DNA of 64,000 nucleotides. Origin: Rickettsia typhi (GTDB taxonomy: Bacteria; Pseudomonadota; Alphaproteobacteria; Rickettsiales; Deianiraeaceae). Under the pieces are notes generated by a model. It did not search any database. It was not told the origin of the DNA and saw only the letters and a program-made list of their open reading frames with translations. The position numbers and the translations under genes were made by a program. Of this stretch, positions 56,901-63,988 are shown piece by piece (within the stretch, counting starts at the first letter, position 1; each line of letters opens with the position of its first letter). Location: NCBI GenBank assembly GCA_945898725.1, contig CAMDIK010000004.1, forward strand, positions 1 through 64,000, given 5' to 3'.

Positions 56901-57634
56901 GGGATGGAATGGATCGTGAAGTTTGTGATGCATTTGGCACAATTCAAGAAAATTGGTGCGCATTATGTCATATGATGAGGGGTGCAGGAGGTATGCCAAC
57001 GCTCAAGACTGATGGCGGCGCTATATCTTGGGCATGGGTATGGATGCCTCATGAGGACAAAGTGCGGCGTGACTTGACTAGACTTAGCGATAAATTAGCA
57101 GCTCTAGTATTTGGTGAGTGCATTTATGCTGCTGAGTTGACTATAGATATTTACAACAATTCGAATCATGCATTATACCCCGCATTAATGAAAAAACTAG
57201 AACCACTAGTAATTCATATATCCGATCCAGCCGCTAGAACTATAGCAATACAAGATATCTGCGCAGAAAATTCACGATTAATATTACCCAGTGCAGAAGC
57301 CCTAGCAGGGTCGAATAAGTTAATATTCCAAAGAGAATATGAGAGTCTCGTATTTGGCGACGGAGCGCATATTAAACTCTATGACATGAAGAATTTTACT
57401 TGCCCTGGGCAGCTTTCACCAGAGTTTAGCAAGTTCAGTGACCCTGTGGATCCGGTAGATTTCTATATAGATCAGCTTGAATCTGGATTGAGTCCAGAAA
57501 GCTATAATAAAATGAGTCAGCTAAGGAGTAAGTATGAAAATCCTTACAAGGATCGTCGCATAGATTCAAGAAGTCATCAAGATCGAGAAAGGCATGGTCC
57601 GAATATAGATTCGCATGATAGGGATGTTGATTAA
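53990..57634 (+). CDS. Giant uncharacterised protein, 1214 aa
   Basis: An intact 3.6-kb frame starting at GTG 53990 just downstream of a consensus promoter; no convincing Shine-Dalgarno is seen. No domain recognised. The N-terminal 40 residues are disordered and Ser/Pro/Asn/His-rich, with two SPSNH-containing repeats. The body is soluble and mixed alpha/beta with scattered cysteine pairs (CCGLWG, C-A-L-C-H) and no signal peptide or membrane helix. The C-terminal 30 residues are highly charged (Arg, His, Asp), a composition often seen in type IV secretion substrates. Codon use is less AT-biased than in neighbouring core genes (more GAG, AAG and CGC). Likely lineage-specific; effector function is inference only. 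Confidence 0.75.
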   Translation: MNSPSPSNHGNKSPSNHKPNIHSKLKKSPFKPIDLGVRPMGEKEWSDMIPSMAESLLYPSKGYVHPLIKPLNTPSPPQSLLFASNDPNVVSQAYIEAMYLMYLITRHRNIAPAAILAKLSHIIKTLAKCMKGEEKYDSAIINKHLEELSGFRDGLLLDWSARGSRQAVWNRLRCQQEIWSMKFNFPGGISEEFEKKIKTFEQTMKATPKADIKTFLLKSGYDSCCGLWGLIKNDNRTGKIWEVVLTRILIPRDPEFVFEVYHFVAPSLPRPKAKEHEALFAAICYTGGQYTLRSPLGNCLKITSFNPTIRIKVEDRGALIKLIMDPKVLPMVLSLLGVSPSSASSFAVGLGSQSPVERAKIDEWLAKCSQSMEELRESHGEIKCQIYDCAELIADKMKYWEVASQGDFANVVSSIDEYLKITEDFSNTLSAGLSKLYDNWSKPGYTAYAEVMTRLKVLRKEISDNSNFKLVCRRMNIECIVTIIYCEGEYRVCPVFRQINTSPSTYIMPKITDDSVRILRRPDISNNDIDVLMDESHSFEYYPRESVVRINHSGREVVFVTGECNWLLRTRSFIAVQSREYKTTETFLELGKWRKRESVQIGAMRRNRALLEQAIRISESEPLSLIPNRHPPQIPNPGVAGAMMDNPAHIKRSVQSWGSDIVLRISQLPLGVVVPIRHPIADANMDNMFGVNAPLHGVGVNVRGAFPQFFIFVFNTATNVSEWISSDAAMPVNSEAWTLRGKPIIRISDVIVIVIHGSVMCVSEPQFDDVKRLAMIFDLFRTANPEELLVPRVNVPQKMDELRLRCMADGNLRAMFETASFKTLNENALVRTLLGEQNVKEVVVGVLVEMYKRILESRFSEYTKLAMGKIVIQFYTVIMIDGDRMCFKDLQDIESQLSKVISGHSCKETSRASVISDAKMREQDLSIEIRMSEIRYKVQANYERINFLMQSRSDPRISTENLRTPEAGKVRDGMDREVCDAFGTIQENWCALCHMMRGAGGMPTLKTDGGAISWAWVWMPHEDKVRRDLTRLSDKLAALVFGECIYAAELTIDIYNNSNHALYPALMKKLEPLVIHISDPAARTIAIQDICAENSRLILPSAEALAGSNKLIFQREYESLVFGDGAHIKLYDMKNFTCPGQLSPEFSKFSDPVDPVDFYIDQLESGLSPESYNKMSQLRSKYENPYKDRRIDSRSHQDRERHGPNIDSHDRDVD

Positions 57635-57928
57635 TGCTGTAGATACGCGCAATAGGCGGTGTATAGTATTTTAGTGGCGTAATATCTTTTACCAAAGAGT
57701 AGGTTATGGCTGTGTTTATGCAATCCGGTTATTTTAATCATAACGAAAGAATGTTGTAAATTTTATGCACTACCTGAAATTTCAGTCTTAGCGTTACACA
57801 GTTTAACGCCATTCTGCTTGATTCTATATCAAAAAAGTATGCAGTGATAGATGGTATGCTAATATTTAAGGAATGCAAAGCTAGGCAATTTATTGCCGAT
57901 ATTATTCCAAGGATTTACAGGGTGGTAA

Positions 57929-58159
57929 TTACTTTTTAGATTGTTTTTTAGATTGCTCAGTATACTCTAGATAGTCATTTATCTTCTCCTTCCGCAGTAT
58001 TTTCTGAACAAATTCAATACTATAGCGAAATGAATTTGAATTATCGCTTGGTTCATACCATTCAATATTTTTGGTGTCAACATTTCTTAACTCCTTTACT
58101 CGTTTTTGTAAAATTGTTACCTTATCAATTTTATTAGCTACGTAAAATGATTGTATCAT
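57929..58159 (-). CDS. Small ORF, 76 aa, possibly a truncated gene
   Basis: The first 35 residues (MIQSFYVANKIDKVTILQKR...) have a faint likeness to the start of nucleoside 2-deoxyribosyltransferase-like proteins, but the sequence then diverges and ends in a Lys/Ser/Gln repeat. Too short to hold that fold. Real small gene and truncated remnant are equally possible. Confidence 0.3.
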   Translation of the reverse strand: MIQSFYVANKIDKVTILQKRVKELRNVDTKNIEWYEPSDNSNSFRYSIEFVQKILRKEKINDYLEYTEQSKKQSKK

Positions 58160-58367
58160 CGTATATGTATGGCAAAATTTATCCCTTACCGCTGCCGGGT
58201 TTGGATGATTAGCTTAAGTAATCGTTATGCGAAATCTGTTTTCATACCCTGTTGATAGATATTTGGGCTTAAATGAGAATTTGTAGCTCGCGGTTTATTT
58301 TACAAAGCATACTTGTAGCAATTTATTAACAGCAATTTTCCAGCAGTTGTGAGAGTGTTGTATAAAT

Positions 58368-58454
58368 TTACATCAGACACTCCCACTTATCATATTCACC
58401 CATTGTTCCATCTTGATTTTTCATTGGGAGGTATTTTGTGTTTGGGTTTAACAT
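58368..58454 (-). CDS. Possible 28-aa peptide downstream of the Nudix gene
   Basis: An ATG 3 nt after the Nudix stop opens a 28-codon frame with a non-repetitive composition (MLNPNTKYLPMKNQ and a D-K-W-E-C end). No strong ribosome-binding site. It may be a coupled micropeptide or the start of a decayed gene. Confidence 0.2.
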   Translation of the reverse strand: MLNPNTKYLPMKNQDGTMGEYDKWECLM

Positions 58455-58457
58455 ATT

Positions 58458-59030
58458 CTATATAAATAAATGTTTGTTTTTTAATTTTCTTATTTTCTCA
58501 AAATTTAATCCCATTAATTCATCTTGAGCGATACTTCTATTTTTTAGATTTTTATCTAGCACGGGAAGAGCAGATCCCATGTTCTCACCACCTTGATTTG
58601 ATAAAATTTGCAGAAATTCATCTTCATTCATAAATTTCTTAAATTTAATTACATCATGATCCAAATCTTTCCAATTTTCGTCGAGAATTTCTGAGCCGAT
58701 GATATCACAATGATATGCAAAAACTAAACAATAAGCAATAAATGGATATTCAATATGTTCATTAAAATTCCAAAATCCATTTTCCACATCCCATTTCTCT
58801 TGTAAGTAATAAGCTAAAGAATTAACTTTAACATTAAGACCTGTTTCCTCATGAACCTCGTCTGCAGCCAGTTGATCTAATGGATAATGTTTATTAGCAG
58901 TGCCACCTGGCAAACTCCACCTAGTTCCATTTTTTGAAACAAGTAAAAGTTCATTTTTAGAATTAAACACAATTGCACGAGATTGCACAACATTTAAGTT
59001 TTTTTTTGGACTGTTTTTATCATATGTCAT
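58458..59030 (-). CDS. Nudix hydrolase
   Basis: A 190-residue protein with a Nudix fold: RAIVFNSKNELLLVSKNG, W-S-L-P-G-G (41-43 region) and AADEVHEETGLNV. The metal-binding glutamates E58, E61 and E62 are kept. The first box Glu is Tyr49 and the usual Arg is Asp57, so the box is somewhat degenerate. Substrate unknown (nucleoside diphosphate derivatives in general). It is in the accessory region, with a small basic ORF 6 bp upstream. Confidence 0.85.
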   Translation of the reverse strand: MTYDKNSPKKNLNVVQSRAIVFNSKNELLLVSKNGTRWSLPGGTANKHYPLDQLAADEVHEETGLNVKVNSLAYYLQEKWDVENGFWNFNEHIEYPFIAYCLVFAYHCDIIGSEILDENWKDLDHDVIKFKKFMNEDEFLQILSNQGGENMGSALPVLDKNLKNRSIAQDELMGLNFEKIRKLKNKHLFI

Positions 59031-59036
59031 ATGTTG

Positions 59037-59276
59037 TTAATTAAAAATTCCCTCTCTTATCATTCTATCAAGCAAAATCTTTTTATCAATTGCTTTTTTG
59101 GTAATTATACACTTTGCAAAACCACTAATTATAAAATAATTAATTTTTATCAGGTTCTTCTTAATAGTTTTATTCATTTTATCTTTGTTTGGATTGTCAC
59201 ATTTTTTCTCAAAACAATCTCTAAATTTTGCAAGTTGCTTTTTTTTGAAGCTTTTGTTTTGATTTTTTCTTTGCAT
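59037..59276 (-). CDS. Small Lys-rich ORF, 79 aa
   Basis: Frame from ATG 59276 ending 6 bp before the Nudix start, so it could be co-transcribed. The product is very basic (QRKNQNKSFKKK at the start) and rich in Lys, Asn and Ile, which in an AT-rich genome also arises by chance. No family recognised. Confidence 0.35.
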   Translation of the reverse strand: MQRKNQNKSFKKKQLAKFRDCFEKKCDNPNKDKMNKTIKKNLIKINYFIISGFAKCIITKKAIDKKILLDRMIREGIFN

Positions 59277-59310
59277 ATTATTAGGTTAAATCTGTTAAAA
59301 TTTCAAGTAA

Positions 59311-59385
59311 TGGAGCGGGTGAAGGGATTCGAACCCTCGACCCTAACCTTGGCAAGGTTATGCTCTACCCCTGAGCCACACCCGC
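59311..59385 (-). tRNA. tRNA-Gly (anticodon GCC)
   Basis: A 75-nt cloverleaf with acceptor GCGGGTG/CACCCGC, perfect anticodon stem AACCT/AGGTT around loop TGCCA, T arm GGTTCGAATCC, discriminator T and encoded CCA. It marks the right edge of the accessory region. Confidence 0.97.
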
Positions 59386-59405
59386 ATACTTTTTGTGTTA
59401 GTTTG

Positions 59406-59433
59406 AAGCTAGTGCCGGGAAAATAATTGTCAA
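59406..59433 (-). promoter_or_regulatory. Possible tRNA-Gly promoter
   Basis: Minus strand TTGACA (59428-59433), 16-bp spacer, TAGCTT (59406-59411), about 20 nt before the tRNA 5' end. Perfect -35, poor -10. Confidence 0.45.
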
Positions 59434-59453
59434 GTATTATTTGCGGGTAAAAT

Positions 59454-60014
59454 TTAGAAAAATTTACCAAACTTCTCTTTAATTTTTGCAATTTTTCTGG
59501 TAGATTGTATTCTATTATGCAGATTTTGCTTGATATTTTCGATGTTTTTGTGCCTTAAAATATCCGGAAGAAGGCTTGTAAAAATGCCAAATAATATAGC
59601 ACGTTTTGTGTAAAATGAGAAATCTAAACTGCTATCTTGAGCAATTTTCATCAATTCAGATGATATTTTATATAGAATATTTGCGCCGCAGGTGGGTTTT
59701 TTTATGTAAAATTTCACCATTTTCCCGGCGTATTTTTCGTTTATATATATAGAATCTAGGAAATTTTGCGATATTTTACTCACTCTATCTGTAAAACTGG
59801 GTATATTTAAGTATTCATCGGGGTTGATTTCGCATAGTTTTGAAGTGATAATTTCAGCTAAAAAATCAGTCAATAAATGCGGATATTTATGCTGCAAAAA
59901 GGAGATTTTACACTCGCATAAATTAGCGGATTTGATTAGGGTTTCGTTTGAAAATGGCGCGCCATTGCTGACTAAATTGATAAATTCTTCGTGTAATTTT
60001 TCAACATTTATCAT
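59454..60014 (-). CDS. COQ9-family ubiquinone biosynthesis protein
   Basis: A 186-residue helical protein. The diagnostic C-terminal pattern is SLDFSFYTKRAILFGIFTSLLPD, seen in alphaproteobacterial and mitochondrial COQ9, a lipid-binding protein that supports COQ7 hydroxylation in ubiquinone synthesis. The N-terminal half is TetR-like without a DNA-binding function. It is the last gene of a four-gene chain; its ATG overlaps the ialB-like stop by 4 bp. Confidence 0.85.
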   Translation of the reverse strand: MINVEKLHEEFINLVSNGAPFSNETLIKSANLCECKISFLQHKYPHLLTDFLAEIITSKLCEINPDEYLNIPSFTDRVSKISQNFLDSIYINEKYAGKMVKFYIKKPTCGANILYKISSELMKIAQDSSLDFSFYTKRAILFGIFTSLLPDILRHKNIENIKQNLHNRIQSTRKIAKIKEKFGKFF

Positions 60015-60610
60015 ACAAAATCACACAACTCTACCAATTTTGCATAAACATCTTGAAAATCGTCGGTAACATAGGCATCTACGGCGTAAGTTCCTATTTT
60101 TGAATCACCTTTCACCATCACTTTTTTGGAATAAAGCATGCTTTTTACAATTTCTGAATCAATATTTTCCCTGCCAGGGGTTGCAATATTATCCTTTGTA
60201 TTTGCTGCAAATTGGCGCCCGTCAACGCTAATTTTCGCTTTTGAGCCAGGTTTAAAAGTAAAGCCCATAGATATATTTATGCTTTGCCGTAATTTATTCC
60301 AGTAAATCACCATAAGATAGGCGTCGCGCATGTCTTTATGATTTCCAACTTTTGCAAAAGGTTTCGACACGGCATAGCAGACTTTTCTTTCATTTATATT
60401 CCCAATTAATAACTTCCAATTGTTAATTGTTGTTTTGAGGGAGGGTATCTTGTAGGGGTCAACAATATTTCCATCTTCGTCTGTGAATTGATCTTTTATG
60501 TCTAGATCGGCGTTGTCATTTGCCTGGGGATTTTGATTTACAATGCCTTCCGCATAAGCAAATTGCCCTGAAATTACTAGTAATAATGTTGCAATGTATA
60601 TTTTTAACAT
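60011..60610 (-). CDS. IalB-family periplasmic protein
   Basis: Start set at ATG 60610, overlapping the holC TGA (199 aa). A signal peptide (1-20, ending A-Y-A) precedes an Asn/Asp-rich linker and an IalB-like domain (about 65-199) with N-E-R-K-V-C-Y-A-V and the C-terminal L-V-E-L-C. IalB is named for invasion-associated locus B of Bartonella, but the family is widespread in alphaproteobacteria and its molecular role is unknown. Confidence 0.77.
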   Translation of the reverse strand: MLKIYIATLLLVISGQFAYAEGIVNQNPQANDNADLDIKDQFTDEDGNIVDPYKIPSLKTTINNWKLLIGNINERKVCYAVSKPFAKVGNHKDMRDAYLMVIYWNKLRQSINISMGFTFKPGSKAKISVDGRQFAANTKDNIATPGRENIDSEIVKSMLYSKKVMVKGDSKIGTYAVDAYVTDDFQDVYAKLVELCDFV

Positions 60611-61098
60611 CAAAATTCCGAAATTTTATTCCACACACCTGACATCCTTTGAAAGAATTTGCAAGTAAAAAGTTGCTTAAATTTTTCGCTTGATTGAATT
60701 TCTTTAATATATTCTTCGCTTGGCTGAATTCCTGTGAAAATACAGGCGATTTTCGTAATATTATCAGTAAAATTAGTGCTTGTTATTGTGTTAATATATT
60801 CTTGAATGGAATCTTGCGGAAAAATGAAGGAAATATGGGTAAAATTGTAAAATTTATCACTTGCATTTGTAAGGTAAAAACTCTGCATTTCCACAGGGAA
60901 AGTGTCAAAAATTGTGCCATGCGGTATGAACTTTTCACTTGCAAAAGTCCATATTCTCTTATCACAATTGTGCAATAATTCATCTGAATTGAATATCAGC
61001 ATAGCGCGCAAATTTTGCTGAAAAAGCGTATTGCAAAAGTTGGCAACAACATCTTCCAGCGGCTCGTCTATAACGTGATAAATTATTAACTCCCTCAT
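60610..61098 (-). CDS. holC: DNA polymerase III chi subunit HolC
   Basis: A 162-residue protein of the clamp-loader accessory pair that binds SSB. The pattern F-C-N-T-L-F-Q-Q-N-L-R-A-M-L, WTFASEKFIPHG and the central beta strand near FTHISFIFP match HolC. It overlaps both neighbours by 4 bp. Confidence 0.85.
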   Translation of the reverse strand: MRELIIYHVIDEPLEDVVANFCNTLFQQNLRAMLIFNSDELLHNCDKRIWTFASEKFIPHGTIFDTFPVEMQSFYLTNASDKFYNFTHISFIFPQDSIQEYINTITSTNFTDNITKIACIFTGIQPSEEYIKEIQSSEKFKQLFTCKFFQRMSGVWNKISEF

Positions 61099-61955
61099 GG
61101 TAGTAGGTTTTTTAGTATATATTTAGGGAAAACATCGTAACCCTTGATCAATTTTTCAAGCCTATCCAGATTCACAATTCCACCATTTGCAACGCAATCT
61201 GAATGAATTCCCGTTAAAACCAGCCCAGAATCTATACCAAATCTGCTAGCGCCTTCAATGTCAGTTTCCAGTGCATCTCCCATTGCAATCATCTGTTTTT
61301 TGTCTGGCTTGCCTAGAAAATCCCATATTCTATCGTATATTCTGTTGTATGGCTTGCCGTAATATACAACATTTCCGCCCATTTTGTCGTACATATCGCT
61401 TACATATCCCGCGCATAGAACATCTTTTGCAACGCTGTGTTTTCTGACGATTTTATCGGGATTTAAGCACAGCATTGGCAGATTATTTTCCAGCGCAACC
61501 AGCAACATTTCTTTGATTTTCGCATTATCTTCTTCAGAGTCAAATACGTTGAATGAAATTAGGCATTGCGCCTCTTCAATGTTATCTGTTCTGGTAAGCG
61601 AACGAACGTTATTTACGTAATTAATATCTTGCAAGTCACTTCCAAATGCAAAATATTTCCCATTTACGGGTATCATGGACCCATTATTGCAGTCGTCAAA
61701 AAACATTTGCCCAGGTGTGTAGATCATGTGGTACAACTCTGGGGTTATGTTGAATTTTGCCAGTCTTTGAGCTGTTCTTTCCGATGTGCGCGGTGCATTG
61801 GAAATGAATACCACTTTTTTCCCTGTGTCTTTTAGCGATTGCAAAAATTCTATTGCACCGGGGTACATGGTATCTTCATCGTACATTAAGCCGTATAAAT
61901 CAAGTAGAAATACGTCATAATTTGCCTGAAATTCTGTGATTTTTGATATTTTCAT
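61095..61955 (-). CDS. HAD-superfamily (subfamily IIA) hydrolase
   Basis: Start taken at the ATG giving MKISKITEFQANYDVF (286 aa); 78 codons of upstream open frame run back into the dxr leader. Motif I is FLLDLYGLMYDED, motif II FISNAPRT and motif IV MAMGD-type AMGDALETDIEGA. The cap insertion is of type IIA. This matches the HAD-IIA group common in alphaproteobacteria (often adjacent to ribF or holC). Substrate unknown. First gene of the ATGA-linked chain and divergent from dxr. Confidence 0.85.
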   Translation of the reverse strand: MKISKITEFQANYDVFLLDLYGLMYDEDTMYPGAIEFLQSLKDTGKKVVFISNAPRTSERTAQRLAKFNITPELYHMIYTPGQMFFDDCNNGSMIPVNGKYFAFGSDLQDINYVNNVRSLTRTDNIEEAQCLISFNVFDSEEDNAKIKEMLLVALENNLPMLCLNPDKIVRKHSVAKDVLCAGYVSDMYDKMGGNVVYYGKPYNRIYDRIWDFLGKPDKKQMIAMGDALETDIEGASRFGIDSGLVLTGIHSDCVANGGIVNLDRLEKLIKGYDVFPKYILKNLLP

Positions 61956-62022
61956 ACGTTTGATATAAAACTTGACTATTAGGTAATAAATGCCTATTTT
62001 AAATATAATATGCAATAGAAAA

Positions 62023-63177
62023 ATGAAAAGTTTAATAATTTTAGGATCAACCGGCAGCATAGGTTCTTCCACTTTGGATATAGTGCGTAATAACCCTGGA
62101 AAATTTGATATTTTAGCCCTTTCCTGCGGGAAATCTGTGCATAAATTTATTGAGCAAATACTGGAATTTAAACCTAAATTTGCCACCATGGAAGATGAAA
62201 TTTTGCTTGCCTTGGTTAAAACAAAAACCTCACATATTGGCGTAAAATATATCTCCGGAAAAAATTGCTATGACGTGCTGCTAAATGAAATTGATAATTT
62301 TGATTGCTTGGTTGGAGCAATTCCGGGAATTGCTGGAATGATTCCCACCTTAACCGTAATGGAAAAATGCAAGACTTTAGCAATTGCAAATAAGGAATCT
62401 GTTGTTTGTGCGTGGAAATTTTTTCAGGAAAAAGCCAGGAAATTAGGCGTGAAAATTACCCCAATTGACTCTGAACATGACTCTCTTGCAAGAATTATGC
62501 GCGGAATATTGCCATCTGATATAAAGAAAATTACACTTACAGCCTCGGGCGGGGCATTTTTTGGATATTCCCCAGAGCAACTTGAAAGTGTGAAATTGTG
62601 CGATGCTATCAAGCATCCGAATTGGAAAATGGGGGCGAAAGTTACCATAGATTGCGCAACAATGGTGAATAAAGCTTTGGAATTAATGGAGGCCGTGGCA
62701 CTATTTAATTTATCTTATAAACAGGTTGATGCAATTATTCACAGGCAGTCTATTGTGCATGCAATGCTTGAGGAAAATGACGGAAGTGTTAGCGCTTTTT
62801 TAGCCCCGCCAGACATGAGATTGCATATTTTACACGCTATATCCTGCGAAGATTTTACGCCAATTTTCCCTGTGAAATCCTTATCTTTAGTTGAAATTGG
62901 CAGGCTAGATTTTGCACCCATTCCTCATGATATTTATAAGAGTTTTTATCTAGGGCTTTATGCTTTGAAAAATGGTCAGGCTATGCAAATTATTTTTAAT
63001 AGTGCGAATGAGTTTGCAGTTCAGAAGTTTGTGAATGAAGAGGCGAAATTCACAGATATTCCAATGCTTATTGACGCTGCTTTAAGCACAAATTTCCCAG
63101 TAAATATAAGCACAATAGAGGATATTTCATCCTTGGATGTGATGGTTAGAAAGTTTTGTAGTGAGGTAAAATTATGA
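62023..63177 (+). CDS. dxr: 1-deoxy-D-xylulose 5-phosphate reductoisomerase
   Basis: The second enzyme of the MEP pathway, and the target of fosmidomycin. Start chosen at the ATG giving MKSLIILGSTGSIGSS (384 aa). NADPH site GSTGSIGSSTLDIV, ANKESVVCAW, the metal/substrate residues in PIDSEHDSL, TASGGAFFGY and HRQSIVHAM are all present. It overlaps ruvA by 4 bp (ATGA), an unusual pairing. ispH, the last pathway step, is at 26.5-27.5 kb. Confidence 0.96.
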   Translation: MKSLIILGSTGSIGSSTLDIVRNNPGKFDILALSCGKSVHKFIEQILEFKPKFATMEDEILLALVKTKTSHIGVKYISGKNCYDVLLNEIDNFDCLVGAIPGIAGMIPTLTVMEKCKTLAIANKESVVCAWKFFQEKARKLGVKITPIDSEHDSLARIMRGILPSDIKKITLTASGGAFFGYSPEQLESVKLCDAIKHPNWKMGAKVTIDCATMVNKALELMEAVALFNLSYKQVDAIIHRQSIVHAMLEENDGSVSAFLAPPDMRLHILHAISCEDFTPIFPVKSLSLVEIGRLDFAPIPHDIYKSFYLGLYALKNGQAMQIIFNSANEFAVQKFVNEEAKFTDIPMLIDAALSTNFPVNISTIEDISSLDVMVRKFCSEVKL

Positions 63178-63815
63178 TAGTAAAAATAAGCGGAATTCTT
63201 GATGAAATACTGGAAGATAGGCTTTATATTGACGTAAATGGTATAATTTACGAAGTTATAGTTTCAAGCACAACCTTGAAAAATCTTGCAAGAATTGGTG
63301 AAAAAATTCAGCTTCGCATTAAGCATATTACCAGGGAAGACGGGCAAATATTGTATGGTTTTGCAAGTGAGGAAGAAAAGCATTGGTTCACGGAACTTAC
63401 AAAAGTTACGGGGCTTGGTCCAAAATTTGCAATTAATTTACTTTCAGCGCTAACCCCGCGAGATATTTATCTTGCAATTGCGGCGAAAGATGAAAATACC
63501 CTCACAATTGCCAATGGAATTGGGAAAAAACTGGCATCGCGCATTGTGATGGAGCTGGGTTCGAATATTGACAAAATACCCATTCCTGCCAATGGAAAAA
63601 TGGAAATTGGCGGCACAAAAAGCGCTAGGGCAGGGGGTGGAAGAACATCTGAAAATCTTGATAATCGCTTGGAAGATGCGGTAAATGCCCTGGTTGCGCT
63701 GGGCTTTCAAAAATCAGCGGTTTACCAAGTTGTTTTAGGAAAATTAACAGAAAATCCTGGCATATCCATAGACGAATTAATCAAGCAAACTTTAGGATCC
63801 ATGGCGCTGGTTTAG
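63174..63815 (+). CDS. ruvA: Holliday junction branch migration protein RuvA
   Basis: Binds four-way junctions and loads RuvB. The N-terminal OB domain (1-65) contains I-K-H-I-T-R-E-D-G-Q-I-L-Y-G. Two helix-hairpin-helix motifs follow (VTGLGPKFAINLL; ANGIGKKLASRIV). A flexible linker leads to the C-terminal three-helix domain (DAVNALVALGF). 213 aa, slightly long through the linker. ruvB is not in the window. Confidence 0.96.
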   Translation: MIVKISGILDEILEDRLYIDVNGIIYEVIVSSTTLKNLARIGEKIQLRIKHITREDGQILYGFASEEEKHWFTELTKVTGLGPKFAINLLSALTPRDIYLAIAAKDENTLTIANGIGKKLASRIVMELGSNIDKIPIPANGKMEIGGTKSARAGGGRTSENLDNRLEDAVNALVALGFQKSAVYQVVLGKLTENPGISIDELIKQTLGSMALV

Positions 63816-63988
63816 CTTTTTTTACATTCCGATATATCCGGCACTTCATTGATAGTTGGTGGGGCAACCTCCCCGTGTTTTTGCTTAATATGCTGAAGGG
63901 TATCTTGTCTCTCCTGCAAAACTTCAGCCTTTGTTCTGCATTTGCACGAAATTAATAATAGTAATACACACAACCCCAAATATTTCAT
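63812..63988 (-). CDS. Small lipoprotein, 58 aa
   Basis: Read directly from the minus strand: MKYLGLCVLLLLISCKC opens a lipoprotein signal with lipobox L-I-S-C (C15). A short charged mature part follows, ending E-C-K-K-S. It is preceded by an AGGATT stretch near the window edge. It is convergent with ruvA and overlaps its stop by 4 bp. No family recognised; size and signal are like entericidin or secretion-accessory lipoproteins, but function is open. Confidence 0.6.
   Translation of the reverse strand: MKYLGLCVLLLLISCKCRTKAEVLQERQDTLQHIKQKHGEVAPPTINEVPDISECKKS

Larger units (their letters stand above)
57635..58457. other. Sparse region with possible gene remnants
   Basis: About 0.8 kb without a convincing gene. 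It holds an open + strand stretch without a start (57781-57939, ending ...RIYRVVITF), preceded in another frame by an ATG at 57765. Together they look like a short frameshifted remnant. Also here are two small minus-strand ORFs listed separately, and an inverted repeat GAGTGT/ACACTC (around 58353-58382). I see no tRNA, transposase or CRISPR repeat. Confidence 0.4.

Noticed and set aside
57929..58159. Nucleoside 2-deoxyribosyltransferase homologue
   Set aside because: Only the first 30-odd residues are faintly similar and the catalytic part is absent; kept only as a low-confidence small ORF.
58353..58382. Inverted repeat as a terminator or regulatory RNA
   Set aside because: A six-base stem with a long AT-rich loop and no T-run; chance is likely in such sequence.
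59311..59385. tRNA-Gly as an attachment site for an integrated element
   Set aside because: No second copy of the tRNA 3' end and no integrase were seen in the window.
62023..62189. Longer N-terminus for the HAD hydrolase reaching into the dxr coding region
   Set aside because: It would overlap divergent dxr and adds no homologous sequence; the ATG at 61955 begins exactly at the family's usual start.
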